Shown: one piece after another, positions 19,873 through 29,075 of the stretch
How the letters are laid out: each line of letters begins with the position of its first letter
Numbering within the stretch: the first letter of the stretch is position 1
DNA from: Rebecca billardiae RCC1528
Lineage: Eukaryota; Haptophyta
Direction of reading: 5' to 3'
NCBI GenBank assembly: GCA_965240325.2
Contig: OZ251241.1
Span: 806,001 to 870,000 of the forward strand
DNA: 64,000 nucleotides
The notes under the pieces: model-generated
Databases searched by the model: none
What the model saw: the letters and a program-made list of their open reading frames with translations, nothing else
What the model was told of the DNA's origin: nothing
Position numbers and translations under genes: made by a program

Positions 19873-21357
19873 ATGCGCCTCACCGTCGCCGGGCGCGTGA
19901 ACGATGGTGGCTTCTGGCGCGCGCGGCGTGCGGCCATTCTGGTCGCCGCTGACGACCCTGAGATCGACGACCTCGATCTCAAGCCGCTCTTCCCGGCGGA
20001 ATACGACATGTTCCTCGAGGCGGCAAAGAAGGTGATGCGCAGCGCCGCCGCGTGCGATCTCGTGCCCATGCCCATGTGCCCGCTGCTCACCGCGTGTGGC
20101 GCGTTCCTCGCGTGGGCGCAGGCGCTCGGAGGCGATGCGTGGAGCCACACTGCCAACTGCATCGTCTTTGGCGAGGGCTCGATCGGCTACGTCGGCGACG
20201 CTGACGCTATGCGCGAGTGGGCCTTTGACCGCGCCAAGATTGTGGACTCCGAGCCCGCGGAGGCATACGCGGAGTACGCGCGCACGACGTACCGAACGCT
20301 CGTCGCCGAGGCAAAGGACGCCTTTGTGAGCCTCAGCCTGACGCACGGTGGCCAGCCGCTCGGCCAGCCGCTCGTCTTCAAGCTCGATGTCGACCGGCTG
20401 CCCAAGTCGAGCGCGCACTTTGGCGCGCTCTGCGGCCTGGGCAGCAGCACGTCGCAGGCGCCGTACATTGGCTCTCGCATACGGCGGATCGTGCCCGGCG
20501 GCTTCGCGCAGGGCGGCGAGCTCGCCGAAGGCACCGCTGACGAGTGGGAGCGCGAGCAGTACGCCCTGCAGATGGCCGAGGTGCAGGCGGCAGCGACCGC
20601 CGAGCTTGGGCCGCGGCTCTCGCTGGTCGAGCTCAACCTCACCGAGCTCTCGATCCGGGTGGTGCGCCAGTTCGAGTTCCAGGGCGGCTCGGCCGACTAC
20701 GTGAACCCGGAGGCCGAGGCCGAGCTGTGCGGGGAGGTGGCGCTCGCCCTCGCCGTGTGCAACCGGCTGCTCGCCGAGAAGGGCCTCTCGCCGCTCCGGA
20801 TCGACGTCGAGGGCCACACCAAGTACGACCGGACTCTCGTCACCGAGAATTACGAGCTGTCGCAACGCCGCGCGGAGCACGTGCGGGACGACCTCGTCGC
20901 GAAGCTCGTGCAGCTCTCCGAGAAGGAGGGCAGCGGCAGCGCCTCGCGCGCGACCCTGGAGCGGCTCTTCGTGGTGCACGGCTTTGGCGGCGACAAGCTC
21001 GATGCGCGCCGCGTCGTGCTGCGCGTCATCCCGCCGTCGGAGGCGCGCACGTCGGCCGAGGGGGGCGGGCCCGACGCAGCCGACGCGGATCCCGCCGGCC
21101 TGCCCGACGAGTCGTTCATGCACTCGCACACCCGCGTCGGCATGCTCGGCTTCGCCAACCACGGCCCGCACTCGGCCGGCACGCAGTTCTACGTCATGTT
21201 TGGCCCGGTGCCCACGATGGACCACAAGTACGTGGCGTTCGGCCAGCTCGTGGATGGACTCGCGACGCTGCGAGCGCTCGAGGCGGTCGAGACGGCGAAC
21301 GAGGTGCCTGTTCAGCCTGTGGAGATTGCTGCCGCTGGGAAGTTCGTCCTGGAGTGA
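19873..21357 (+). CDS. PPIL6: PPIL6-type cyclophilin with an OmpA-like domain inserted in the isomerase fold
   Basis: 494 residues, one exon. Residues 1-149 match the PPIL6-specific N-terminal region in order (AFLAWAQALGG, FGEGSIGYVGDADAMREWA, IVDSEPAEAYAEY). Residues 150-216 are the first half of a cyclophilin domain, from FVSLSL to RRIVPGGFAQGGEL, keeping the Arg55 and Gln63 equivalents. Residues 411-494 are the second half, with GMLGFANHGPHSAGTQFYV and DHKYVAFGQLVDG. Between the halves sits an OmpA/MotB-type peptidoglycan-binding-like domain: LRIDVEGHT (residues 308-316), NYELSQRRAEHV and a closing ARRVVLRV. The insertion falls exactly where a surface loop follows the GGD/E motif of normal cyclophilins. 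PPIL6 is linked to motile cilia in animals. Codon use in the insertion matches the rest of the gene, and no intron or frame break marks it. Confidence 0.85.
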   Translation: MRLTVAGRVNDGGFWRARRAAILVAADDPEIDDLDLKPLFPAEYDMFLEAAKKVMRSAAACDLVPMPMCPLLTACGAFLAWAQALGGDAWSHTANCIVFGEGSIGYVGDADAMREWAFDRAKIVDSEPAEAYAEYARTTYRTLVAEAKDAFVSLSLTHGGQPLGQPLVFKLDVDRLPKSSAHFGALCGLGSSTSQAPYIGSRIRRIVPGGFAQGGELAEGTADEWEREQYALQMAEVQAAATAELGPRLSLVELNLTELSIRVVRQFEFQGGSADYVNPEAEAELCGEVALALAVCNRLLAEKGLSPLRIDVEGHTKYDRTLVTENYELSQRRAEHVRDDLVAKLVQLSEKEGSGSASRATLERLFVVHGFGGDKLDARRVVLRVIPPSEARTSAEGGGPDAADADPAGLPDESFMHSHTRVGMLGFANHGPHSAGTQFYVMFGPVPTMDHKYVAFGQLVDGLATLRALEAVETANEVPVQPVEIAAAGKFVLE

Positions 21358-22323
21358 TGTCGCGCTCGACTGGATCCACGCTCGCGCGCGCGTCCGCGCG
21401 TCCACCGCGCCTCCGGCTTGCTCGATCCTAGTCGGGCGTCATCATTGGCCGCTCGTCTCCACATCTTCACCCAGCCCAGGTCGTTCAGGCATCTGCCGCG
21501 AGGCGCTGCTCAATCAACGGCCACATCCTGCACTCATGCCGGCACGTACTCATGATGGCTTGCATGCCCACAGCCAGATGCCGCTCACAGCGCCATATGC
21601 CGGGCACCCAGGGCCAGCGGATCGCCATGCGTGCCCTGCACAGTGCACTGCCACTGAGTCGGTGCCAGTGCACTGCGATGAGCGGAGTGGTGGCGCGCGA
21701 GCACGCCGCAAGCAGAATGCATCGGACAGTAGATCGAGCATCGTCAGCAGACTCGTCACTGATGATTCGTCAAAGTTGGCACATCATCAGACATGACGCA
21801 TCGCCGAGTCGGACGATCGGCAGAGGCCAGAGGCAGAGCCGGCCGCGCGCGGCGCCCACGCGCTGACGCGGATCGAGCACGGCCAGAGACACGGCACGCA
21901 GTGATGTCATTGTCAGCCGCTCAGCAGCAGAAGCTTCACAGTCTGATGCGGCCTGGCGGAGTGGTGGATCTGATGTCTATGAGTACTAAGTTTCACTACT
22001 ATCATCACTATTCGGACCGTGAACTCTGAAGCGCGCCTGCGGGGCCTGCGCCGACCGAGAGTGCGTGCCGTAGTTATGTATGGAGAGTCCGCGTCGTTGC
22101 AGATTGCACGGTCTGGCCGGCCAGAGACCTGTAGTAGTAGTCTGTTGCAGTCGTGCAGTCTCGGCAGGCGCGGCTGCTCAGCAGCTCGCAGAGCTGCCCC
22201 AGACCGCGGCCGCGGCGGGCGGGCCGCTGCCGGACTGCGCCCGCCAGCCGCTCCTCGGAGTAGTCGTGGCGCGCGCCCTCGACGATGTCCGTGCCGATCC
22301 GATCTGACTCAGCTCGGAGCATC
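21358..22323. other. Intergenic region between convergent genes
   Basis: About 970 bases with no supported frame. Short palindromes such as GCACTGCCACTGAGTCGGTG occur near 21650. No repeat shared with other parts of the window was noticed. Confidence 0.5.
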
Positions 22324-23379
22324 TCAGAACTTGAGCGCATGGTACACCTTTCCCTCCACCTCGAGCCGCTCGACGGGGCGGCCGAACACAGGCACGGCCG
22401 GCCAGGGCGAGGTCAGCGTCCGCCCTCGCCGCTTCACGGCCGGCGGCAACGCCTGCACAGGCGGAAGCAGCGTGGGCATCCCGTAGCAGAGCGATGGCAG
22501 CATGTACGCGACGTCGCTGGAGGCGTGCCCGCGGTCCTCCCGGCAGATACGCGTCCACTCGCGCTGCGAGACGCGCCCGTCCCACGCGTACGGCGTGCCG
22601 ATGTGCTCGGGCCGCAGCAGGCTCAGGCTGAAGCCGCGCTCGCGCTGCAGCACGATCGAGATGACGAACTGCTCCGACCACGCCGACACGCCGTCGACGC
22701 GCGAGAGCCGGTCGAGCTCGCGCACGAGCGAGCACGAGAGGCGCATGACGTGCTCGCTCGTCTTGTACCGGCAGTGCGACGGCACCGCGCGGCCGTACGC
22801 CGGCGTGACGGTGTCATGCCAAAACCAGCCCGAGCCGGGCCGGACGACGACCCCGCACTTCACCTGCGCCGGGTGGAACGCGCTGGACGGCGCCGCCGTG
22901 TTTGTGACCAGGTCGGCACGGTCGTGCGCGTACGCGCGCAGGAAGGCGGCCAGGTCCCCGCTGAAGCCGATGTCGTCCTCGCACACCCACACGCTCGAGA
23001 ACCGGAAGCCGATTGCGTGCGCCCACATGCAGATGCACTCGGCGTGGAAGCCCCACGCGAGGCTGGTGCCTGCCTCGCGCCGGCCGTTGAAGACGCGGCG
23101 GGCAGCCTGGCCGCCGGGGAAGGCGAGCGGGTCGATGAAGTGCTGCATCGATGCGTAGTACTGCTCCACCATTTGCGCCTCGGTCAGCGTGTGCAGCCGC
23201 GACGGGGGGATTTGTCGCCCCAGCGCCGCGGCCGCCGCGACTCCCGTGGGCGTCGTCACGTCGACGCTGACGTACAGCTCAAACTCTGTGCCCGACAGCG
23301 CGCGCATCCAGCCGGCGATGCGCTCGACCTGCGCGGCTGTCGGGTTGTGCGAGCGCACGAGCACGCACGTCGGACCCAT
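22324..23379 (-). CDS. Putative GT-A-type glycosyltransferase
   Basis: 351 residues, one exon. The N-terminus CVLVRSHNPTAAQVERI and the strand ELYVSVDVT suit the start of a nucleotide-sugar Rossmann-like fold. The segment VWVCEDDIGFSGD (about residues 128-140) has the acidic motif expected for metal and nucleotide-sugar binding. A conserved WFWHD and a YKTSEHVMRLSC helix follow. The pattern belongs to a family recurrent in diatoms and haptophytes that lacks a clear biochemical assignment, so donor and acceptor cannot be given. No signal anchor is visible at the chosen ATG; an upstream exon could supply one. It is head-to-head with the GTP cyclohydrolase II gene, 246 bases apart. Confidence 0.6.
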   Translation of the reverse strand: MGPTCVLVRSHNPTAAQVERIAGWMRALSGTEFELYVSVDVTTPTGVAAAAALGRQIPPSRLHTLTEAQMVEQYYASMQHFIDPLAFPGGQAARRVFNGRREAGTSLAWGFHAECICMWAHAIGFRFSSVWVCEDDIGFSGDLAAFLRAYAHDRADLVTNTAAPSSAFHPAQVKCGVVVRPGSGWFWHDTVTPAYGRAVPSHCRYKTSEHVMRLSCSLVRELDRLSRVDGVSAWSEQFVISIVLQRERGFSLSLLRPEHIGTPYAWDGRVSQREWTRICREDRGHASSDVAYMLPSLCYGMPTLLPPVQALPPAVKRRGRTLTSPWPAVPVFGRPVERLEVEGKVYHALKF

Positions 23380-23625
23380 CGGCCCTGGCGCTCCGGCGCC
23401 GGCTGCCGCGGGCGCCCCGCTCGTCGCGCCCTAAAGACCCGCCCAAGCGCTGTCGTCACTGTTTCGACTGACGTAAGTGCTTCGTCAGCCAAGGCTCCGT
23501 ATTACGACTGGCATTCGCCCAGTATTCATACGGGTATGTATGAGTAGGCTCATCATGATTATGATAAGGCGACCAAAATCTTCAGCTGCGCGCGGCAATT
23601 ACTGATCAAGAACGGGGCAGGTAGG

Positions 23626-24516
23626 GTGCAGCACTCCCCCCGTGGCCTGGCAGGGGCGGCCATGATCACCGCCACATTCGGGCGGCGCGCGTGCGCGCAG
23701 ATCCATGCGCACGCGCTGTCGCGAGGGATGTGTCAGGCGGCGGCAGCATCGCCCTCCTTATCTTCAACCTCGGTCACGCGCCACGTCGCCACCCGCATCC
23801 CCACCGCGCATGGCATGTTCCACGTGGTCGCGTACACGTGGTCGGGCGATCCGGTGCAGAAGGAGCACCTGGCGCTGGTGCACGGCGAGCTAGAGGCGCT
23901 TCGCGAGCCGGAGCAGGCCGTGCTCTGCCGCGTACACTCCGAATGCCTCACCGGCGAGGTGCTTGGCTCGCGGCTGTGCGACTGCGGCGAGCAGCTCGAC
24001 CGCGCCATGGCGCACATTGCCGAGGCGGGGCTTGGGGTCGTGCTCTACCTGCGGCAGGAGGGGCGCGGGATCGGCCTGCTGGAGAAGCTGCGCGCGTACA
24101 ACCTCCAGCGGCAGGGACACGACACCGTCGAGGCCAACCGCATGCTCGGCTTCGCCGACGACGAGCGCGACTTCACCGTCGCCGGGCAGATGCTCGACGA
24201 CCTCGGCGTGCGCGCCGTGAAGCTGATTACCAACAACCCGCTCAAGCTCGAGGCGCTGAAGGAGTGCGGTATCGACGTGGCGGAGCGCGTGCCGCTGCTG
24301 CCTCGGGACGTGTCCGAGCACAACGTGGCGTACCTGAACACCAAGGCGGAGCGCATGGGACACCTCTTCGTGCCCCAACAGCACCAGCCGGGCGACGTTC
24401 GGAACGGCGCAGAGCCGACGCCAGCCACGCTGACGCCGACGGACGCCGGGCTGAAGTCGCGCCCGTCGTCAGCCCCACGGCTCAGGCCGTTCAGGCCAAA
24501 TCCGGTTGCGCTCTGA
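23626..24516 (+). CDS. GTP cyclohydrolase II, riboflavin biosynthesis
   Basis: Converts GTP to 2,5-diamino-6-ribosylamino-4(3H)-pyrimidinone 5'-phosphate, the first step of riboflavin synthesis. 296 residues, one exon. The catalytic domain (about 50-250) has the zinc ligands in SECLTGEVLGSRLCDCG, the substrate blocks YLRQEGRGIGLLEKLRAY and DTVEANRMLGFADDERDF, and the base-recognition run KLITNNPLKLEALKECGI, ending with DTKAERMGH-like NTKAERMGHLF. It is a stand-alone form, without the DHBP synthase domain fused in plants and many bacteria. The first 45 residues are Ala/Ser/Arg-rich, with one hydrophobic stretch weaker than a classic signal peptide; plastid targeting is likely but inferred. About 45 low-complexity residues follow the domain. 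Confidence 0.95.
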   Translation: MQHSPRGLAGAAMITATFGRRACAQIHAHALSRGMCQAAAASPSLSSTSVTRHVATRIPTAHGMFHVVAYTWSGDPVQKEHLALVHGELEALREPEQAVLCRVHSECLTGEVLGSRLCDCGEQLDRAMAHIAEAGLGVVLYLRQEGRGIGLLEKLRAYNLQRQGHDTVEANRMLGFADDERDFTVAGQMLDDLGVRAVKLITNNPLKLEALKECGIDVAERVPLLPRDVSEHNVAYLNTKAERMGHLFVPQQHQPGDVRNGAEPTPATLTPTDAGLKSRPSSAPRLRPFRPNPVAL

Positions 24517-24971
24517 GCGACGATTCCACGCTCCCTCGAGGCGAGCTGCGGCCGTCGTGGAGCTTGCTCTTCAGATGTCGCCCGGTCTGCCGCCACGGAC
24601 GCACTCGGTCGCCGCAGCAGATGCAGTCTGACAGAGTACAGACCGCACTCGCCGGGTCGCACTCACAGCGGCACAAGGGACCGCGCGATTGCACACGCGC
24701 GCACACTATGGCAGACGGCATGCCAGTCTTGAGCGCCGCTGCCGCTGCCCAAGCATTGCGAATGCGATCCACCATCGGTACCGGCGGCAGTAGACGTAGT
24801 CGTCGTCGTAGTATTCATCGGCTTGATGAACACGAAATGCTCCGCCGACCGCCGTGCACTCAAAAAGCGCTCCAAACTAAAATCTCGTGGCGTCTCGTCG
24901 TCGTGGCTTGGTCGTGGCAACTTGGTCGTGGTGTCGACCTCGACCTGGTGGGCAGGCCGAGCAACCAAGGA
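24517..24971. other. Intergenic region between GCH II and the glycosyltransferase fusion
   Basis: The frame of the next gene stays open upstream through this space and through GCH II in a different frame, but its translation here has no protein-like character. Presumed promoter of the downstream gene. Confidence 0.5.
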
Positions 24972-27215
24972 ATGAAAGGCATGGCGAAGGGCGCGCAACG
25001 AAAGTACACCGCAGTCGACGCGCCCTCGTCCGCGTCGGTGGCCGTGCCGGCGTGCGGCGGCGCCCGGCTTAAGCGCGCCGTCGCGGCATCCAACCTCGCG
25101 TGGACGACATTCTGCCTGGGCGCGTTCGTGGCCGCTTTCGCGGCGGGCGAGCTGCGCGCGCTGCACCAGCTCGTGCCGGGCGCCGGCGGCCCGTGGCTCC
25201 GCTTCGCCCACATGTCGTTCTGCGTGTGGAGCCTCTTCTCCTTCTCCGAGCTCATCCCGATCTGCGCGGCGATGGACGGCGGCACGCGGCTGGGCGCGGG
25301 CTTTCACACGGTGCACCACGTGCTGCGCGCGGTCGCGCTGTGGACGCTCGCGCGTGCCGAGTACTGCTCGGTGCAGGCCGAGCTTTCGTGCGCCGCGTTC
25401 TGCGTGCACCAGTGCGGCATGAAGCTCACCTACGACCTCGCGCTGCTGCCCCGCCACGTGCTGTGGCAGAACTGCCTGTACCTCCTCTACGGCTCGCTCG
25501 CGCCGCACCGCTCGGTGTGCTATTTGTGGGGGTACTTGCACGGGCCGCTGGGGCTGGCGATCGTGCCGCTGCTCGCGATGGAGGCGATCGTCTGCTTCGG
25601 CTTCCTCACGGGCTACCCCGCCTTCGTGCGCGAGCAGCTGCTCCCCTTCCTGCGCGGGCGGCGGCCGGGGCTGCCCGTCGCGCGCGCCCCGGCGCCGCCG
25701 GCCGACATCGAGGCTGTCGCCATCGTGGCCGCGGCCGAGCACGGCGGCTCGAGCGTGGCGTCGGCGGCGGCGCTCGAGTACGAGGGGAGCAGCAGCAGCG
25801 ACGACGGCGCCGCCGCGAGCGCCGCCGCGAGCGCCCTGACCCTGCTCTTCGGCACCGCGCTCGAGCAGCCGACCGGCGGGACAATCTACCAGCACCAGCT
25901 GTGCGACGCGCTCGCGCAGAGCGGTGCGGAGCCGGGCGGCGCGGGTGCGGGCGGGGCGGGCGCGGGCGCGCGGCCGAGTGTCGAGCGCGTGGAGGCGAAC
26001 TCGGTGGACAAGGCGGAGGCGGCCGTGCGCGCGTGGCGCGACGCCGCGCCGGCGGAGGGCGCCGAGCGCCGCCACCTGCTCGTCGACGGCATGGCGGCGC
26101 TCCTGGCACACCGAGCACTGCTGCCAGCCGTTGAGCCGCGCGCGGCCGCGCCGACCGCCGAGCGCGTCGCGCCCTCGTCGCCATTCGCGCTCGTCGTGCA
26201 CTGGCCCTTCTCCGCGCCCGAGTACGCAGCCGAGCCGTGGCTGGCCGAGGTGCCGCCGCCGCCGCCATCGCTGCGCGTGCCCGGCAGCGCCCAGGAGCGG
26301 GCCCTCCAGATCCGCGCGCTGGAGTGCGCGCTGCTGCGCCGCGCCAGCGCGGTTGTCTGCAACTCGCCGACGTGCGCGCGCGCCGTCACGGCGCTGCTCG
26401 AGTCGGAGCCGCGCGCCGCGGGCGCGGGCGCGGCTGCGGAGCGCGTGCAGCCGCCGATCGTCGTCGTGAGCCCGCTGCTGCTGCTCCGCCCGCCGCCCGT
26501 CCGGCCGCTCCCGCCGTGGGCCCTTGCACCGTCCGCGCTCGCGCGGCCGCGCGCGCTCAGCGTTGTGACTGTGGGCTCTGTCAGCCCGCGCAAGCGCACG
26601 GCGCTGGTGCTCAAGTGCGCCGCCGCCGCCGCGCGAGAGCGCGGCCGGCCCTTCCACGTGCACGTGGTCGGCGACTGCGGCGCGCACGCGGCGTACGCGC
26701 AGGGCGTGCGCACGCTCGCCCGGCAGCTGTGCCACGAGCTCGGCGCGGCGGGCGGCGCGGGCGGCGGCAGCGCGGCCGATGATCCGCTGCTGAGCGTCAC
26801 CTTCCACGGCCGGCTGGCCGACGAGCAGCTCTGCCACCTGCTCGCGCACGCGGACTGCGCGCTCTCGCTCTCCGCGCACGAGGGCTACGGCATGGCCCCG
26901 ATCGAGGCGGCGCTGGGCGGCGTGCGCGTGCTCGGCACGCGTGTCGGGCATCTCGCAGATGCGCTCGACGGCGCGCCAGGCTGCGCGCTGCTGCCTGCGG
27001 CGGAGTGCGAGGAGCAGGCGACGCTCGCGCTCGTCGAGCTGGCGAGCGAGGCCGACGATGGCGCGGGCGCCGCCGCGGCGATGCGCGCGTGGGCGCTCGC
27101 GCGCCGCACGCCGGGGGGCGAGGTGGCCAACCCGCGCCGCGCGGCTGCGCTCGTGTGGGCCGTGCTGAACCGTCAGACTTCAGAGGCGTCGGCCAGAATT
27201 TCGGCGGCCCTGTGA
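24972..27215 (+). CDS. Multi-span membrane protein fused to GT-B (GT4-type) glycosyltransferase
   Basis: 747 residues from the ATG at 24972. Residues about 35-230 hold five or six hydrophobic spans with a His-rich segment (GAGFHTVHHVLRAVALW) and conserved CVHQCGMKLTYD. I do not recognise this membrane domain. After an Ala/Ser linker, residues about 290-740 form a GT-B glycosyltransferase: a Rossmann-like half ending VVTVGSVSPRKRTALVL, then VHVVGDCG, VTFHGRLADEQL and the EX7E signature in SAHEGYGMAPIEAALGG. This suggests a nucleotide-sugar-dependent retaining transferase tethered to a membrane, perhaps of the Golgi or ER. Donor and acceptor are unknown. The open frame continues far upstream over GCH II, which is why this start was chosen by protein character and not by frame length. 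Confidence 0.75.
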   Translation: MKGMAKGAQRKYTAVDAPSSASVAVPACGGARLKRAVAASNLAWTTFCLGAFVAAFAAGELRALHQLVPGAGGPWLRFAHMSFCVWSLFSFSELIPICAAMDGGTRLGAGFHTVHHVLRAVALWTLARAEYCSVQAELSCAAFCVHQCGMKLTYDLALLPRHVLWQNCLYLLYGSLAPHRSVCYLWGYLHGPLGLAIVPLLAMEAIVCFGFLTGYPAFVREQLLPFLRGRRPGLPVARAPAPPADIEAVAIVAAAEHGGSSVASAAALEYEGSSSSDDGAAASAAASALTLLFGTALEQPTGGTIYQHQLCDALAQSGAEPGGAGAGGAGAGARPSVERVEANSVDKAEAAVRAWRDAAPAEGAERRHLLVDGMAALLAHRALLPAVEPRAAAPTAERVAPSSPFALVVHWPFSAPEYAAEPWLAEVPPPPPSLRVPGSAQERALQIRALECALLRRASAVVCNSPTCARAVTALLESEPRAAGAGAAAERVQPPIVVVSPLLLLRPPPVRPLPPWALAPSALARPRALSVVTVGSVSPRKRTALVLKCAAAAARERGRPFHVHVVGDCGAHAAYAQGVRTLARQLCHELGAAGGAGGGSAADDPLLSVTFHGRLADEQLCHLLAHADCALSLSAHEGYGMAPIEAALGGVRVLGTRVGHLADALDGAPGCALLPAAECEEQATLALVELASEADDGAGAAAAMRAWALARRTPGGEVANPRRAAALVWAVLNRQTSEASARISAAL

Positions 27216-27272
27216 GTGGCTGAGTACGACGTACCATGTGCCGATGGCAACGGGCATCGTCAGGGCTAGAGC

Positions 27273-27718
27273 TTATATATCATTAGTAGCACGTAGCTCA
27301 GGGTTGCGCAGCACGTCAGCCTGTGAGGATGCACAGTGACAGTGACCGAGTGCGCCAGGTCCGCTGCAGGCGGCGGGCGGGCGCCCGCGTTGCCCCGGTG
27401 CCCCCATACGCCAAGTGGGCCCGCTCAATGAGAGCAGGCGCGCGTGGCCGCGGAGGCCACACGTGCCGAGCTCGCGGCGCATGATGCTGAGCAGGGCCCG
27501 CTCCGCCGCCCGCATACACGTCCACCTGCCTGGCATCTTGGCGAGCGTCATGAGGACGCCGTCCACGGCAGGCGACCACTCGCCGAAGGCGCCGACGACG
27601 AGCGGGGCAATCGGCGGGAAGGTGTTGAGCCGCGCCTCGAAGCCGCCCACCGGTCCGGGCTGCGTGCCGAAGACCTCGCGGTCGAGCTGCTGGAGCTGGC
27701 GCCGGCGCTCGCGCGCTG
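27273..27718 (-). pseudogene. Possible retroelement-derived fragment
   Basis: The minus-strand frame reads RERRRQLQQLDREVFG, then PLVVGAFGEWSPAVDGVL and further to a stop at 27273. From memory, a similar order (QLQELDR..FGTQ, then GAFGE.S..V..L) recurs in repeated ORFs of microalgal genomes next to reverse-transcriptase domains. No reverse transcriptase is present here, and the frame lies in an otherwise empty gap between two genes. I read it as the tail of a decayed retroelement; this is uncertain. Confidence 0.35.
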
Positions 27719-27731
27719 TAATTGCGCCAGC

Positions 27732-28997
27732 TCACCCTTCCACAGAAATGTCCATGCCGGCAGCGCGGAGGCGCCTGACGAGTACCGAACCCAGCGCGGA
27801 TGCTGGCGTGAGGACGCCGCCGGAGCGCACTGGGCACGAGTCACGCTGGAGGGCGAGGCTGAGTGCGCACTCCGTTGCCATCAGAGCTGTGCACTTGTAT
27901 GCCGGATCACCAGCCTTGCCGGAGCGAACGTGAACCTTGACGACGCGCTCAGGTTCACGAGCGCCGTCGCAGCCCTCAGGCACGGCGTACGTGAGCGTCT
28001 CGAAGGCGCCGCTCTCCTGCTCGGCGCGAGAAGGAGTTGCATGCGGTGGTGGGAGGATCTGGAGGCGGGTCCCAATGTAATGGGCTGGAGGGAAGGCGAG
28101 GGCGAGGGCGAGGGCAATCAGGCCGAGGAGGTGCGCCACGCCCCCAGCCGCAGAGGAAACGGACTCCGCCTCCTCGTAGCGCACGGACTCCCCGTAGCGG
28201 TAGGAGAGCAGAGCGTTGCTCTTGCGCACCACTGGGCCATCCACAGGCCCGAGCAGGAAGGGCACGGCCCACGAATGGGCGACCCGGTCGTAGGCGAGCA
28301 GTGAGGAGCCGAAGACACCCTCGTCCGGGCCACGGTGACCCGTACTCGGGTCGAGGGCGTAGGCACCGCGTTCTTCCGCTTCCTTTGCTCCGGGCAGTGC
28401 GTGACCCTTGCCTGACTCCTCGATGGCCTCGCGCAGCATGGTGCTTACGGTGCCCCGCGTGAGCGGCACGCGCATGGCCAATGTCTTGATGCGGTTGCAC
28501 CCCCTTCCGTCTCGTTCACGTACGCGTTCAGCAGCAAGATAGGCACCGATGTCCGCCGGCACGGACCCGAGGCCGCACCCGTGGAGGATGACGGCGCCAC
28601 TCTCAGCAGCCGCTGCATGGTGGAGGTCGTACGAGGACCGATGGAGAGGAAGCTCACCTGACAAGTCCACGTAGTGGACGCCGCGGCGCACGCATGCAGC
28701 AACGATAGGCGGGGCGTTGGACGAGTAGGGATTGCCCGCGAAGTTGAGAATCACCTTGGCCTGGCCAACGACGGAGTCGACCGAGTCGTGGTCGTTCACG
28801 TCGCACACAAGTCGGCCAACGTTGCCGGGCACGCCGGCAGCTGTGGCGAGGTCTTGGAGCCTGGATGTGGAGCGCCCGGCGATAGCCCAGACGAGCGAAT
28901 GGGTTGCGTAGTTCCTGGAGAGGTATTCCGTCGCGAGGGTGCCCGTGATGCCGGTCGCGCCGAGGACAACGACGTCATACATAGGAGCTCCGGCCAT
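27732..28997 (-). CDS. Saccharopine-dehydrogenase-like oxidoreductase (SCCPDH / trans-acting enoyl reductase family)
   Basis: 421 residues, one exon. The NAD(P)-binding Rossmann start YDVVVLGATGITGTLATEYL is followed by WAIAGRS and the family motifs ILNFAGNPYSSNAPPIVAAC and RGVHYVDLSGE. A hydrophobic stretch near residues 285-310 (LLGLIALALALAFPPAHYIG) is typical of the family and suggests membrane or lipid-droplet association. True lysine-pathway saccharopine dehydrogenases differ in this region, so the substrate is not lysine-derived by default; the mycobacterial relatives act on polyketide lipids. It starts only 78 bases from the next gene on the opposite strand, so their 5' ends must share regulatory DNA. 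Confidence 0.88.
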   Translation of the reverse strand: MAGAPMYDVVVLGATGITGTLATEYLSRNYATHSLVWAIAGRSTSRLQDLATAAGVPGNVGRLVCDVNDHDSVDSVVGQAKVILNFAGNPYSSNAPPIVAACVRRGVHYVDLSGELPLHRSSYDLHHAAAAESGAVILHGCGLGSVPADIGAYLAAERVRERDGRGCNRIKTLAMRVPLTRGTVSTMLREAIEESGKGHALPGAKEAEERGAYALDPSTGHRGPDEGVFGSSLLAYDRVAHSWAVPFLLGPVDGPVVRKSNALLSYRYGESVRYEEAESVSSAAGGVAHLLGLIALALALAFPPAHYIGTRLQILPPPHATPSRAEQESGAFETLTYAVPEGCDGAREPERVVKVHVRSGKAGDPAYKCTALMATECALSLALQRDSCPVRSGGVLTPASALGSVLVRRLRAAGMDISVEG

Positions 28998-29075
28998 CGG
29001 TGTCGGCGACTTCCGCTAAGGTACGATCTGATGAGTACTTACCTACGACTAATTCTATCGTCTATGATTTAAACG
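28998..29075. promoter_or_regulatory. 78-base bidirectional promoter interval
   Basis: This space separates two divergent start codons and must carry both 5' leaders or overlap them. It is less GC-rich than the flanking genes, with TGATTTAAACG just before the plus-strand ATG. No named motif is visible. Confidence 0.55.

Noticed and set aside
20520-21100. OmpA-like segment as bacterial contamination or misassembly
   Set aside because: It is in frame within one exon, with the same base composition, and both cyclophilin halves flank it in correct order.
23691-24971. Upstream part of a 1,174-codon frame that overlaps GTP cyclohydrolase II
   Set aside because: Its translation over this stretch is Arg/Ala noise in a second frame of a well-conserved gene. 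Protein-like character begins at the ATG at 24972.
23626-27215. GCH II and the glycosyltransferase fusion as an operon
   Set aside because: This is a eukaryotic nuclear context with 455 bases between them and unrelated functions; same strand alone is not evidence.
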